This document shows, piece by piece, positions 7,385 to 16,048 of a DNA stretch of 36,829 bases. Origin of the DNA: Paracoccaceae bacterium. Its GTDB lineage: Bacteria; Pseudomonadota; Alphaproteobacteria; Rhodobacterales; Rhodobacteraceae. The stretch is taken from assembly GCA_029265455.1 (NCBI GenBank), contig JAJUJF010000008.1:1-36829 (forward strand). Reading direction: 5' to 3'. The notes under the pieces are model-generated. The model saw nothing but the letters and a program-made list of their open reading frames with translations. It was not told where the DNA came from and searched no databases. The translations under genes were made by a program, and so were the position numbers. Position 1 is the first letter of the stretch. Every line of letters starts with the position of its first letter.

Positions 7385-8392
7385 TTGAAGAAGCGATTGT
7401 TCGGACGGATCGACGGGCGCCCCGTCGAGGAAGTCACCCTCGAGAGCGCCGACGCCGCGGTCTCGATCCTGAGCTTCGGTGCGACGGTGCGGGACTGGCG
7501 CGTCGATTCGGCGGGCCGCAGCCTGCCCATGGTTCTCGGCTTTCCCACCCTCGACGACTATCTCGAACACGCACGCTCGCACGGAGCGGTGGTCGGCCGG
7601 GTGGCGAACCGGACGGCAGATGCCTCGTTCGAGCTTGACGGACGCATCTGGCATCTCGACGCCAATGACGGCCGGCATCACCTGCACGGCGGCTCGCTCG
7701 GCATCGGGCGCCGGATCTGGGCGATGGAGGCGGACGGGGTCGCGGAGGCCGTCCATCTCGAGTATCTCAGTCCCGATGGCGAGATGGGTTATCCCGGAGA
7801 GGTCCGCTTCACCGTCACCTACCGGCTGGAGGGGCCGCGGCTCGTCGTCGAGATGGAGGGCCATCCCGACCGGCCCACGCCGATCAACCTCGTCCAGCAC
7901 AGCTACTACAATCTCGCGGGGGGCGCCGATGTGCGTGACCATGTCCTGCGGATCGCCGCGGATCAGTACACGCCCGTCGATGACGAAGGCATCCCGACCG
8001 GCACGATCGAGCCCGTGGCCGGGACCCGGTACGACTTCCGCCGCCCGGTCTCCTTCGAGGAGTCGGATCCGGAGCGCAAGGGCGTCGATATCAACTTCGT
8101 GCTCGATCCCGCGCGCGACCGCGACGAGCCGAGCGTGGAGGTGGTGAGCGACTGGACGAACCGCCGGCTGCGGCTCTGGACGCACGAGCCGGGGCTGCAG
8201 GTCTTCAACACGCCCCGGCAGGAGATCGCGGCGGAGGGCCACGATCGCCAGCGCTACGGCCGTTTCTCGGGCCTCTGCCTCGAGCCGCAGCACTTCCCGG
8301 ACAGCCTGCATCATCCCGACTGGCCGAGCATCATCCGCAGCCCCGAAGAGCCCTATCGGCAGCGACTGGTGGTCGAGATCGACCGCGCCTGA
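7385..8392 (+). CDS. galM: Aldose 1-epimerase (mutarotase)
   Basis: Interconverts alpha and beta anomers of hexoses in the cytoplasm. The 335-residue product shows the galactose-mutarotase beta-sandwich landmarks: FGATVRDWRV, GRVANRTADA (residues 71-80, substrate-binding N/R), HHLHGG (98-103), QHSYYNLAG (171-179, catalytic-acid His172) and CLEPQHFPD with Glu300 as the catalytic base. The frame is open back to 7277, inside yqeY, but the start is TTG at 7385 because AGGAG sits at 7376-7380 and the homologous protein begins at KKRLFGRIDG. An unusual start codon may keep expression low. It converges on the arylsulfotransferase-like gene. Glucose or another aldose could be the natural substrate; the sequence does not decide. 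Confidence 0.93.
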   Translation: MKKRLFGRIDGRPVEEVTLESADAAVSILSFGATVRDWRVDSAGRSLPMVLGFPTLDDYLEHARSHGAVVGRVANRTADASFELDGRIWHLDANDGRHHLHGGSLGIGRRIWAMEADGVAEAVHLEYLSPDGEMGYPGEVRFTVTYRLEGPRLVVEMEGHPDRPTPINLVQHSYYNLAGGADVRDHVLRIAADQYTPVDDEGIPTGTIEPVAGTRYDFRRPVSFEESDPERKGVDINFVLDPARDRDEPSVEVVSDWTNRRLRLWTHEPGLQVFNTPRQEIAAEGHDRQRYGRFSGLCLEPQHFPDSLHHPDWPSIIRSPEEPYRQRLVVEIDRA

Positions 8393-8487
8393 TCACCCCG
8401 CACACCGGCGACCGCGGCCCGGACGCTCCCGGCTCTCCTCCGCCCCGATCGTCTGCAGCAGGTCCGGCATCGAAGGCTGTTGCAGCC

Positions 8488-8509
8488 CGGCGTTCCGACC
8501 GGAACGCCG
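8488..8509. terminator. Perfect hairpin between convergent galM and arylsulfotransferase-like gene
   Basis: Arms CGGCGTTCCG and CGGAACGCCG are perfect 10-bp complements separated by AC. The hairpin lies 96 bases beyond the galM stop and 24 bases beyond the minus-strand stop. No T-run follows on either strand, so it may act as a bidirectional transcript end or a 3' stabiliser. The rest of the 8393-8532 gap shows nothing recognisable. Confidence 0.45.
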
Positions 8510-8532
8510 TAGCTCCGCATCGTCTCGCCGGA

Positions 8533-9822
8533 TCAACCGCGGGCGGAAAGGCCCTCCGCATCGACCGTCGCACCACATGCGCCGATTGCCCCCTCCTCGA
8601 AGAAGTCGATAGGCAGGCGGTCGGCGCTGGTGATGATCAGGTTGCGATCGGCATCCCAGTCGAGCTCCCGCTCCCAGACGAGCCCACCATCGGCCGCCGC
8701 CTCGAAGACCCGGCCCATCTCGGATTCCGTGATCAGCACGTTGCCGTTCGCGAGGATCTGATGCTTGCCGCGGCGGTAGCTGTAGAAGGGGTCTTCCTCC
8801 GTCCCCTCGTAGACCACCGTGACCTCGCGGCTCGCCGGGTCGATCTTCAGGATCCGCGAGGCACCGATCCCCATCTGGTTGTCATAGACGCTGATCGTGC
8901 CGTCCGGCTCGAAATCCGGGTCGTGCTGGCGATGCCAGGGTCCGTGCTGGGCCCATTTCAGCGCGCCGTCCTCGGGATCGATGACGGCTACGAGGTTGAG
9001 CTCGCGCAGGCTGATCAGGAGATCGCCCGGCTCGAACATCGGGAAGGCATCGGCCATCGCCTCCCGGAGCGGCTCCACGTCGTTGGCGTGGAAGGCGTCC
9101 CCCTGCGGCCGCACCTCCTTCGCATCCTCGGCCGCATGGATCGAGAAGGCGCCGTGCTGGTTATGCGCCTCGATGATATCCTGGCGCAGGTCGAGCTCGT
9201 GCAGCACCTCGCCGGTCTCGACATCGACCTGCACGATCACCTCGTTGCGCCAGGACCAGATCGTCCCGTCATCGCCGAGTTCCACCGAATGATGGAAATC
9301 GCCCTCCGTCACCCACATCGGCTGGCCGCAGGCGTCGATCCGCGCCAGCGCGCTGCCGGCGTCGAAGGCGGTGACGAGCGATCCGTCCGGCAGGGGCTCG
9401 ACCCCGTGCAGCATGACATTCACGCCCCGGAGGCCGCCCGGAAGGATGAGTTCGTAATCGACCGGCCAGACATGCACGACATCGCCCGATTCGCTGTAGA
9501 GGGTCGCGGCATGCGCCGCGAGGTCCTGGTCCTGGCTCAGACCGGAGATCAGCGTGAAACCGGGCTCGGCCGCGCCTTCGCGATGCACGCGGTAGGTCTC
9601 GCTCGCATCCTCGGTCCGGGGCCGCCGGCTGTCGACGAGATGCCGGCTCGGTTCGAGGCCGACGTCGTTCTTCCAGTTGGCCCGCAGGTCGTTCACCGTG
9701 CGTTCGGCAAGGGCAATCTGCGGGTTCGGAAACCAGTTCCAGCGGACGGAAAGGATGCCGTAGCCCACCGCAAGGATGAGGCAGGCAGCGTAGAAGGCGA
9801 TGCGGGCGATGCGGTCGTTCAT
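8533..9822 (-). CDS. Arylsulfotransferase (ASST)-like protein, N-terminally anchored
   Basis: Protein of 429 residues resembling the arylsulfotransferase/Arylsulfotran_2 group, whose classical members move sulfate between phenolic compounds without PAPS. An uncleaved signal anchor (about residues 8-25, IAFYAACLILAVGYGILSV) would place the remainder in the periplasm. The body reads as repeated beta-propeller blades: GVNVMLHGVEPLPDGSLVTAF, EGDFHHSVELGDDGTIW, DAFHANDVEPL, HDPDFEPDGTISVYDN, GKHQILANGNVLITESEMGRVFE. Candidate catalytic or binding histidines are H177/H178, H245, H300 and H354; which is catalytic cannot be told here. The frame runs on to 10113, but ATG 9822 begins the anchor and overlaps the sulfotransferase stop in ATGA, so it is chosen. 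It is the last gene of a four-gene overlapping set, and a hairpin follows. Confidence 0.8.
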   Translation of the reverse strand: MNDRIARIAFYAACLILAVGYGILSVRWNWFPNPQIALAERTVNDLRANWKNDVGLEPSRHLVDSRRPRTEDASETYRVHREGAAEPGFTLISGLSQDQDLAAHAATLYSESGDVVHVWPVDYELILPGGLRGVNVMLHGVEPLPDGSLVTAFDAGSALARIDACGQPMWVTEGDFHHSVELGDDGTIWSWRNEVIVQVDVETGEVLHELDLRQDIIEAHNQHGAFSIHAAEDAKEVRPQGDAFHANDVEPLREAMADAFPMFEPGDLLISLRELNLVAVIDPEDGALKWAQHGPWHRQHDPDFEPDGTISVYDNQMGIGASRILKIDPASREVTVVYEGTEEDPFYSYRRGKHQILANGNVLITESEMGRVFEAAADGGLVWERELDWDADRNLIITSADRLPIDFFEEGAIGACGATVDAEGLSARG

Positions 9823-10931
9823 GAGACTCGGAGGTTTGCGGTAACGGGGGCGGACGGGAGGCAACGCGCGCGCAGCCTCGCGTGAAGGGCGGCGGCGCGT
9901 TCGAGAAGGGCAGGGGAGGCACCATCGGGCGGCTCCACCGGCCGGGAGGGCCGGAAGCGCGGCGCAACGGCGAGAAGGGCCGCCGGATCCTCGACCCCGA
10001 TCACCTCCGCCAGCGGCGGCAGATAGGCTTCCGGAGCGACCGAAAGCGCGTCGTGATCGATCATCACGACCCGGGCTCCCGCCGTCGCCAGCACCCATTC
10101 GAAAGCATCGCACCAGTAGGCGAGCCAGAAGTCAGGCTCGTCGGCCCGCGCCGGATCGGGAGCGGGATCGGTGAAGGCAAATGGCTTGAGCGCGGCACCG
10201 AACTCGAAATGCCCCAGCCCTTCCATGTACTGCCGGGCGAAGGAGTCCTGCCGGTGGAGGGCGGTGAAACGCCGGTGCTGTCGGAGCAGCGAGCTTGCCT
10301 GGGCCACCGCCTCGCGGACCGGCACGAGGATGGTCGCATCGGGAAACAGCCGCTCGATCAGGCCGAGCCGCGCGATGTTGGCGTTGTTCTTGGAGAGGTA
10401 GCGGCGGGCTCCGCCGCCCGCACTCGCGACGATCTTCGCCATATGCTGGCGGAAGAAGGTATCGAACTCGGAGGCTTCCGCATCCGCTGCCCAGGGAAGG
10501 ATCGTCCGTTCCCGGTAATGCTCCGGCCAGAAGGCCATCCAGAGCATCTCCTCGAAGGCTTCCGGACTGTCGAGCCCGACCTCCACGCCATCGCCATGGG
10601 CACGTTCGCCCCGCCCGCCGCTTCGCATGAAGCCTCGGGCAAAGCGCTGCCAGAGGATCGGCGCGAGCGTGAAAGGCATGTGCCGGTAGGTGGCGGAAGC
10701 GAACTCCGGAAGGGCTGCAAGCGCCTCCAGCATCACCGTGGTGCCCGCGCGCGGCAGCGACGTCACGAAGACCGGCCTTTGCGCACGCTCCGGCGCCGCC
10801 TGGTCGCCATGCAGCCGGTTCTCGAGCCGGCCGAGAGCCTTCTGCATCTCGAGACTGCCGAAGGCGAGACGGTGCAGCAGCCGGTCGAGCCGCCCGTAGG
10901 GAACGCCGGGGAGTTCCTCGCCCGTGCTCAC
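9819..10931 (-). CDS. Sulfotransferase family protein (PAPS-type)
   Basis: Predicted cytoplasmic enzyme that moves sulfate from PAPS to an unknown acceptor; 370 residues from GTG 10931. The 5'-phosphosulfate loop is PVFVTSLPRAGTTVMLEAL (LPRAGTT at 59-65). The 3'-phosphate region is TILVPVREAVAQASSLLRQHRRF (200-222), with Arg and Ser in the expected places, and RYLSKNNANIARL (178-190) resembles the KNP-type strand of this group. The acceptor-binding middle (residues 90-170) is aromatic-rich. The start is GTG, overlapping the previous stop in GTGA; upstream sequence in the same frame (to 11078) is not protein-like. Its stop overlaps the ATG of the arylsulfotransferase-like gene. Such tight coupling suggests that the two sulfate enzymes act in one pathway, an inference. 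A role in sulfated lipid or glycan formation is possible. Confidence 0.87.
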   Translation of the reverse strand: MSTGEELPGVPYGRLDRLLHRLAFGSLEMQKALGRLENRLHGDQAAPERAQRPVFVTSLPRAGTTVMLEALAALPEFASATYRHMPFTLAPILWQRFARGFMRSGGRGERAHGDGVEVGLDSPEAFEEMLWMAFWPEHYRERTILPWAADAEASEFDTFFRQHMAKIVASAGGGARRYLSKNNANIARLGLIERLFPDATILVPVREAVAQASSLLRQHRRFTALHRQDSFARQYMEGLGHFEFGAALKPFAFTDPAPDPARADEPDFWLAYWCDAFEWVLATAGARVVMIDHDALSVAPEAYLPPLAEVIGVEDPAALLAVAPRFRPSRPVEPPDGASPALLERAAALHARLRARCLPSAPVTANLRVS

Positions 10932-11326
10932 GGCCGTTCCGCCTTCTGGCGCGTGAGGCGGTCGGCCGCGATCCATGCCGCCACCGCCGCCACGGAGGCA
11001 CCGACTAGGAACGGCCAGCCTGTGGCCACCGCGATGGCCTCCTCGATCCGGTAGAAACCTGCGGCCGCACCCGCCCATACCACCGCGGCCGAAGCCGCGA
11101 TCGCGGCGAGGCTGCCTGCCGCGATCCTGAGAAACGCCCCGAAGAGCGTGACCGCCGCCCGGCGACTGCGCGCCTCCTTCTCCTCGTCCGTGAGGCCGGG
11201 CGAGCGCATGGCCGCCGCCGCGTCGCGCGCCACCGCTGCCGCGTTGCCGGCGACCGTCACCGTCCCGCTCAGCCGCAGCACGGCAATGAACGCGAGGACC
11301 GAGAGCGCGAGCGCCGCGAGGATCAT
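10928..11326 (-). CDS. Hypothetical three-helix membrane protein
   Basis: Unrecognised protein of 132 residues. It has a hydrophobic N-terminal helix (ILAALALSVLAFIAVL, about 2-18), a charged loop (LTDEEKEARSRR, 45-56), and two more likely helices (about 62-88 and 100-122), ending in a basic tail. ATG 11326 overlaps the stop of the small gene before it (ATGA), and its own stop overlaps the GTG of the sulfotransferase gene (GTGA). The frame extends to 11599, but that part is out of register with the real upstream gene. Its position inside a fully overlapping set implies a membrane role linked to the sulfotransferases, perhaps scaffold or transport; nothing in the sequence shows a catalytic motif. 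Confidence 0.7.
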   Translation of the reverse strand: MILAALALSVLAFIAVLRLSGTVTVAGNAAAVARDAAAAMRSPGLTDEEKEARSRRAAVTLFGAFLRIAAGSLAAIAASAAVVWAGAAAGFYRIEEAIAVATGWPFLVGASVAAVAAWIAADRLTRQKAERP

Positions 11327-11562
11327 TCCTTGCGCGGCGCGGCGGCCGAGGCCGGCTGCCCTGCCGTCTTCCGTCGGCCGAGAAGCCGCTTGAGCGGGTA
11401 CCAGACGAAGCCGACGACGGCGAGAATTCCCGCCCCGATCAGCGCCAGCACGGTGCCGATCGCCGTGATGCCGGCGCCGGGTCCGACATAGGCCTGGGCC
11501 GCTTCCGCTCCGATCAGGAGCGGCAGCGCAGTGAGCAGGATGAGCAGGTTCTGTCGTCTCAT
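11323..11562 (-). CDS. Small exported or membrane protein with YVGPGAG motif
   Basis: Protein of 79 residues, function unknown. It begins with a signal-peptide-like stretch (MRRQNLLILLTALPLLIGAEAAQA, possible cleavage after A-Q-A), immediately followed by YVGPGAG, one hydrophobic helix (ITAIGTVLALIGAGILAVVGFVWYPL) and a basic tail KRLLGRRK. I recall similar small proteins with an A-Y-V-G-P-G-A-G start and a single helix from other proteobacterial genomes, but this was not checked. ATG 11562 has GAGGGGAG about a dozen bases upstream. It is the first gene of the four-gene overlapping set and shares the 469-base divergent spacer with nrdJ. Confidence 0.75.
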   Translation of the reverse strand: MRRQNLLILLTALPLLIGAEAAQAYVGPGAGITAIGTVLALIGAGILAVVGFVWYPLKRLLGRRKTAGQPASAAAPRKE

Positions 11563-11835
11563 TTCGGGTGATTCTCCCCTCGGATGACTTGGGGCACATT
11601 AGCCGCGGGCACGGACAGGGACCGTGCGACCGGGGCGTGGTGCCGCACCAATACGTTCATGAACGCGCGGTGCCGAGTGTTGCTCCCGTCCGATGCGGAA
11701 ATCGGCGGGATTCGGCTGTATCCCTCCCGGCAAGAAGATGCCCGTCCACCCCCTGTTTTCGTCATGCGGCGGCATCCCCGAACCCTTTCTCCGTGCGGGA
11801 GAGCGGCCTGATCGGCCCTTTCCGGGAATCATTGG

Positions 11836-11851
11836 TTAACCCAAGGTTAAC
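11836..11851 (+). promoter_or_regulatory. Exact CtrA-type box (TTAA-N7-TTAAC)
   Basis: TTAA, CCCAAGG, TTAA, C: an exact match to the CtrA consensus TTAA-N7-TTAAC. It is created by two tandem GGTTAACCC(C)AA units (11834-11844 and 11845-11856). It lies 43 bases before the nrdJ -35 element and about 275 bases from the divergent small-protein gene. Binding is inferred from the match. Confidence 0.5.
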
Positions 11852-11858
11852 CCCAAGT

Positions 11859-11887
11859 TTTGTGGTAGATATGCTGTCAACCACAAA
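11859..11887. promoter_or_regulatory. Inverted repeat, possible operator
   Basis: TTTGTGGT, 13 bases, ACCACAAA: perfect 8-bp arms. It ends seven bases before the -35 element of the putative nrdJ promoter, a common activator or repressor position. The protein that would bind is unknown. Confidence 0.4.
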
Positions 11888-11893
11888 GATTGG

Positions 11894-11921
11894 TTGACCT
11901 TGACGCGGCCGAAGCCATTAT
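11894..11921 (+). promoter_or_regulatory. Putative nrdJ promoter
   Basis: TTGACC (11894-11899), 16 bases, CATTAT (11916-11921), a good sigma70-like match. Transcription would start near 11928 and leave a leader of about 100 bases before the nrdJ ATG. Confidence 0.5.
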
Positions 11922-11941
11922 TGGGGCTGCGTCGCCGGACC

Positions 11942-11957
11942 CCACAACATCTGGTGA
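11942..11957 (+). promoter_or_regulatory. NrdR-box-like site
   Basis: The core CACAACATCTGGTG matches 11 of 14 central positions of the NrdR box (CACwATATATwGTG). A weaker half-match (ATTATTGGGG, within 11911-11926) lies 31 bases upstream, the usual spacing of NrdR box pairs, overlapping the -10. This fits NrdR repression of ribonucleotide reductase, but the assignment is by eye. Confidence 0.4.
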
Positions 11958-12031
11958 TGCCCCCGCAAGGTCGAGGCCGGGCCGCAGCCGACCACAATAA
12001 CCATGTATGATTGACGTAAGGGCAGAGTGAA

Positions 12032-15000
12032 ATGAAGATCGAACGCCGCTTCACGACGGAGGAAACCGGGGCTTACGGAGCCATCGCCTTCAAGCGCACC
12101 AGCTCCGAGATCCGGAATCCGGACGGCTCGATCGTCTTCTCGCTCACCGACATCGAGGTGCCGGAGAGCTGGAGCCAGGTCGCCGCCGATGTCCTTGCCC
12201 AGAAATACTTCCGCAAGCGCGGCGTTCCCGCGGCGCTGAAGCGGGTCCGCGAGAAGGGCGTGCCCGAGTTCCTCTGGCGTTCGGTCCCGGACGAGGAAGC
12301 GCTCGCGAAACTTCCCGAGGCCGAGCGCTACACCGGCGAGACCCGCGCCACCCAGGTCTTCGACCGCCTCGCCGGCGCCTGGGCCTACTGGGGCTGGAAG
12401 GGCGGCCATTTCTCGACCGAGGCCGATGCCCGCGCCTATTTCGACGAGATGCGCTACATGCTGGCGACCCAGATGGGCGCGCCGAACAGCCCGCAGTGGT
12501 TCAACACCGGGCTGCACTGGGCCTACGGGATCGACGGGCCGGGCCAGGGCCATTTCTACGTCGATCACAGGACCGGCGAGCTGGTGAAATCCACCTCGGC
12601 CTACGAGCATCCCCAACCCCACGCCTGTTTCATCCAGTCGGTCGCCGACGATCTCGTCAACGAGGGCGGGATCATGGACCTCTGGACCCGCGAGGCCCGG
12701 CTCTTCAAGTACGGTTCCGGGACCGGGACCAACTTCTCCACGCTGCGTGGCGAGGCGGAGCCGCTCGCGGGCGGCGGCAAGTCCTCGGGGCTGATGTCCT
12801 TCCTCAAGATCGGCGACCGCGCGGCCGGCGCGATCAAGTCGGGCGGCACCACAAGGCGCGCGGCCAAGATGGTGATCTGCGACATGGATCACCCGGATAT
12901 CGAGGCGTTCATCAACTGGAAGGTGACCGAGGAGCAGAAGGTCGCCTCGCTCGTCGCCGGATCGAAGATCCACGAGGCACGGCTCAACGACATCTTCGCC
13001 GCGATCCGCTCCTGGGACGGGGCCGAGGAAGCGGCCTTCGATCCCGCCGCCAATCCCGCCCTGAAGAAGGCGATCCGGGCGGCGAAGAAGGACTTCGTCC
13101 CCGAGACCTACGTCAAGCGCATCCTCCAGTACGCCGAGCAGGGCTTCGCCTCGATCGAGTTCCGCACCTACGACACCGACTGGGATTCGGACGCCTATCT
13201 CACGGTATCCGGCCAGAACTCGAACAACTCGGTCCGCGTCACCGACGCCTTCCTCCAGGCGGTGCGCGAGGACGCCGACTGGGCGCTCATCCGCCGCACC
13301 GACGGCGGCATCGCGAAGACCGTCAAGGCGCGTGACCTCTGGGAAGCGGTGGGCCACGCCGCCTGGGCCTGCGCCGATCCGGGCGTGCAGTTCCACGACA
13401 CGATCAATGCCTGGCACACCTGCCCGGCAGACGGGCCGATCCGGGCCTCGAACCCGTGTTCGGAATACATGTTCCTCGACGACACGGCCTGCAATCTCGC
13501 GTCGATGAACCTGCTCACCTTCCTCAAGGGCGGGCGTTTCGATGCGGATGCCTATGTGCATGCGACCCGGCTCTGGACGGTCACCCTCGAGATCTCGGTC
13601 CTGATGGCCCAGTTCCCGTCGGCGCGGATTGCCGAGCTGTCCTACCGCTTCCGCACACTCGGCCTCGGCTATGCCAATATCGGCGGCCTGCTGATGACGA
13701 TGGGTCTTGGCTACGATTCGCCAGAGGCGCGTGCGCTCTGCGGCGCGCTGACCGCGATCATGACCGGCGAGGCCTACCGCACCTCGGCCGAGATGGCGGG
13801 CGAGCTCGGCGCCTTCCCGGGCTATGCGCCCAATGCCGAGGCGATGCTCCGCGTCATCCGCAACCACCGTCGCGCGGCCGAGGGTGCCACGACCGGTTAC
13901 GAGGGGCTTTCCGTGTTGCCGGTGCCGCTCGACCACGCGAACTGCCCCGACCCGGAACTCGCCGCGCTCGCGCGGTCGGTCTGGGACGAGGCCCTCACGC
14001 TCGGCGAGAAACACGGCTATCGCAACGCCCAGGTCTCGGTGATCGCGCCCACCGGCACGATCGGGCTGGTCATGGATTGCGACACCACCGGGATCGAGCC
14101 CGATTTCGCCCTCGTGAAGTTCAAGAAGCTCGCCGGCGGCGGCTATTTCAAGATCATCAACCGGTCGGTGCCGGCGGCGCTCGTCTCCCTTGGCTACAAG
14201 CCGGCCGAGATCGAGGAGATCGTCGCCTATGCCGTCGGCCACGGCTCGCTCGGCAATGCTCCGGGCATCAACCACACGGCGCTGATCGGCCATGGGTTCG
14301 GCCCGGAGGAGATCGCCAAGATCGAGGCCGCCCTCGACTCCGCCTTCGACATCCGCTTCGTCTTCAACCAGTGGACGCTGGGCGAGGAATTCTGCACCGA
14401 CGTGCTCGGCATCCCCGAGGCGAAGCTGCGCGATCCCGGGTTCGACCTCCTGCGCCATCTCGGCTTCACCCGCGAGCAGATCGACATGGCCAATCTCCAT
14501 GTCTGCGGCACGATGACGCTCGAGGGTGCGCCGCATCTGAAGCCGGAGCACTACCCGGTCTTCGACTGCGCCAATCCCTGCGGCAAGATCGGCAGGCGCT
14601 ATCTCTCCGCCGAGAGCCACATCCGGATGATGGCCGCCGCCCAGTCCTTCATCTCGGGCGCGATCTCCAAGACCATCAACATGCCGAACGAGGCGACGAT
14701 CGACGACTGCAAGGCGGCCTACGAACTGTCCTGGTCGCTCGGCATCAAGGCGAACGCGCTCTACCGCGACGGCTCCAAGCTCAGCCAGCCGCTCTCGGCC
14801 GCGCTGATCGAGGATGATGACGAGATCGAGGAGGCCCTCGCCACCGCGCCGCAGGCGGAACGCGCCGGCGTGCTTGCCGAGAAGATCGTCGAGAAGATCG
14901 TCGTGCGCGAGGTGCGCACGCAGCGTGAACGCCTTCCCGAGCGCCGCAAGGGCTACACCCAGAAGGCGCTCGTCGGCGGCCACAAGGTCTATCTCCGCAC

Positions 15001-15673
15001 CGGCGAATACGCCGACGGCCGCTTGGGCGAGATCTTCATCGACATGCACAAGGAAGGCGCCGCCTTCCGGGCAATGATGAACAACTTCGCCATCGCCGTC
15101 TCGGTCGGTCTCCAGTACGGCGTGCCGCTCGAGGAATTCGTCGAGGCCTTCACCTTCACCCGGTTCGAGCCCGCGGGCCTCGTCCAGGGCAACGACTCCA
15201 TCAAGAACGCGACCTCGATCCTCGACTACATCTTCCGGGAACTCGCCGTCTCCTACCTCGACCGCACCGACCTCGCGCATGTGACGCCGGAGGGCGAGCG
15301 TTTCGACAATCTCGGCGGGGGGGAGAAGGAACGGAATCTCGCGGAACCGGCGCCGACGCGTTCGCAGAACTCGATCGACATGATCCGGCAGATCTCCTCG
15401 ACCGGCTACCTGCGCAAGCGTCTGCCGCAGGAGCTTCTCGTCCTCCAGGGCGGTGCCGCGGTGACGGGCGCCCTCGGCTTCGGCTCCGCCTCGGCCGTCA
15501 CGGTGCAGGCCGAGACCGAGGTCAGCAGCGTTTCCGTCGTCGACGAGCGCACCCGCGCCCGGATGCAGGGCTACGAGGGCGATCCCTGCGGCGAGTGCGG
15601 CAACTTCACGCTGGTCCGCAACGGCACCTGCCTGAAGTGCAACACCTGCGGCGGCACCTCCGGCTGCAGCTGA
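12032..15673 (+). CDS. nrdJ: Vitamin B12-dependent (class II) ribonucleoside-diphosphate reductase
   Basis: Makes deoxynucleotides using adenosylcobalamin to form a thiyl radical, so it works with or without oxygen. The single 1213-residue chain has the NrdJ layout: an N-terminal region, then the ten-stranded barrel with [11 protein letters not shown] (C199), [21 protein letters not shown] (thiyl-radical C476 with N474 and E478; redox partner of C199 is C487), [26 protein letters not shown], a TSCPD-like domain (about 1000-1080: [37 protein letters not shown]), and a Cys-rich end with C1186, C1189, C1200, C1203, C1206 and C1212, which could bind zinc or pass electrons. No other reductase gene is in the window. 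ATG 12032 begins the family-typical MKIERRFT. It probably forms a single-gene transcript: promoter and regulatory boxes before it, a strong terminator after it. Confidence 0.97.
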   Translation: MKIERRFTTEETGAYGAIAFKRTSSEIRNPDGSIVFSLTDIEVPESWSQVAADVLAQKYFRKRGVPAALKRVREKGVPEFLWRSVPDEEALAKLPEAERYTGETRATQVFDRLAGAWAYWGWKGGHFSTEADARAYFDEMRYMLATQMGAPNSPQWFNTGLHWAYGIDGPGQGHFYVDHRTGELVKSTSAYEHPQPHACFIQSVADDLVNEGGIMDLWTREARLFKYGSGTGTNFSTLRGEAEPLAGGGKSSGLMSFLKIGDRAAGAIKSGGTTRRAAKMVICDMDHPDIEAFINWKVTEEQKVASLVAGSKIHEARLNDIFAAIRSWDGAEEAAFDPAANPALKKAIRAAKKDFVPETYVKRILQYAEQGFASIEFRTYDTDWDSDAYLTVSGQNSNNSVRVTDAFLQAVREDADWALIRRTDGGIAKTVKARDLWEAVGHAAWACADPGVQFHDTINAWHTCPADGPIRASNPCSEYMFLDDTACNLASMNLLTFLKGGRFDADAYVHATRLWTVTLEISVLMAQFPSARIAELSYRFRTLGLGYANIGGLLMTMGLGYDSPEARALCGALTAIMTGEAYRTSAEMAGELGAFPGYAPNAEAMLRVIRNHRRAAEGATTGYEGLSVLPVPLDHANCPDPELAALARSVWDEALTLGEKHGYRNAQVSVIAPTGTIGLVMDCDTTGIEPDFALVKFKKLAGGGYFKIINRSVPAALVSLGYKPAEIEEIVAYAVGHGSLGNAPGINHTALIGHGFGPEEIAKIEAALDSAFDIRFVFNQWTLGEEFCTDVLGIPEAKLRDPGFDLLRHLGFTREQIDMANLHVCGTMTLEGAPHLKPEHYPVFDCANPCGKIGRRYLSAESHIRMMAAAQSFISGAISKTINMPNEATIDDCKAAYELSWSLGIKANALYRDGSKLSQPLSAALIEDDDEIEEALATAPQAERAGVLAEKIVEKIVVREVRTQRERLPERRKGYTQKALVGGHKVYLRTGEYADGRLGEIFIDMHKEGAAFRAMMNNFAIAVSVGLQYGVPLEEFVEAFTFTRFEPAGLVQGNDSIKNATSILDYIFRELAVSYLDRTDLAHVTPEGERFDNLGGGEKERNLAEPAPTRSQNSIDMIRQISSTGYLRKRLPQELLVLQGGAAVTGALGFGSASAVTVQAETEVSSVSVVDERTRARMQGYEGDPCGECGNFTLVRNGTCLKCNTCGGTSGCS

Positions 15674-15729
15674 GGACAGACGGCCGGAATCATCACGGGC
15701 CGGCCGGACCTCCGGGTGACGTATTGACG

Positions 15730-15751
15730 AAAGGGGCCTGCGGGCCCCTTT
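15730..15751 (+). terminator. Intrinsic terminator of nrdJ
   Basis: AAAGGGGCC, TGCG, GGCCCCTTT: a perfect 9-bp stem with a tetraloop, 57 bases after the nrdJ stop. The A/T ends give a short run on both strands. This is the clearest terminator in the window. Confidence 0.85.
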
Positions 15752-16048
15752 CCTCATCGGGATCTCCTGATGCCGGCACCGGCGAGGAGCCGGCACTGCG
15801 GCGGGACCACCGATGCCTGGCGGCAAGGGCAGTGATGCAGGGCACCGGGGAGCCTGACCACCCTGTGCGGAGATGCTCCGCGACATCTCCCCCGGCCGCA
15901 CCCACGGATGCGTTAACCCTTGGGTAGCTATTGGTTGTTCAATGATATCAATGGCTTGATCTAGTTTTCACGCGTGGGCGCATCCTGCCCACGCTTCGGG
16001 GTGCCCGCCCCCGAACGTTTCGGAACTGCCGGACCGGAGACTTCGGGA
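15752..16048. other. Gene-free stretch with twin hairpins (possible small RNA or tlpA terminator)
   Basis: No protein gene is supported here. The left half is GC-rich without clear structure. At 15912-15963 the sequence becomes AT-richer and contains TTGTTC (15935-15940), 17 bases, GATCTA (15958-15963), a possible plus-strand promoter. Right after it come two adjacent perfect stems: GCGTGGGC/GCCCACGC (15972-15994) and TTCGGGG/CCCCGAA (15995-16015), each with a 7-base loop. They might be the body of a small RNA starting near 15970, or simply the transcript end of the minus-strand tlpA gene whose stop is at 16049. Neither strand has a T-run after the stems. Confidence 0.35.

Larger units (their letters stand above)
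11563..12031. other. Divergent regulatory spacer before nrdJ
   Basis: No gene is supported in these 469 bases. The left part (11563-11830) is plain GC-rich sequence with one weak hairpin (GCACGG/CCGTGC, 11609-11627). The right part is unusually structured: two tandem GGTTAACCC units forming a CtrA-type box, an 8-bp inverted repeat, a promoter and an NrdR-like box, each listed separately. CCACAA (or its complement) recurs at 11860, 11881, 11942 and 11992. No cobalamin riboswitch hallmarks were recognised. Confidence 0.6.

Noticed and set aside
8761..11054. Plus-strand frames of 374 and 390 codons opposite the sulfotransferase cluster
   Set aside because: The minus-strand reading has domain motifs and three stop/start overlaps; the plus-strand frames have neither.
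11563..12031. Cobalamin riboswitch before nrdJ
   Set aside because: The enzyme needs B12, but no B12-box-like core or large conserved fold was recognised. B12 riboswitches normally control B12-independent alternatives or transport, not the B12-using reductase.
11918..15901. Very long minus-strand open frame (1327 codons) opposite nrdJ
   Set aside because: It lies entirely antisense to nrdJ, and its translation is an Arg/Gly/Asp/Leu-rich low-information sequence. High GC at third codon positions keeps the mirrored frame free of stops; nrdJ is unmistakable.
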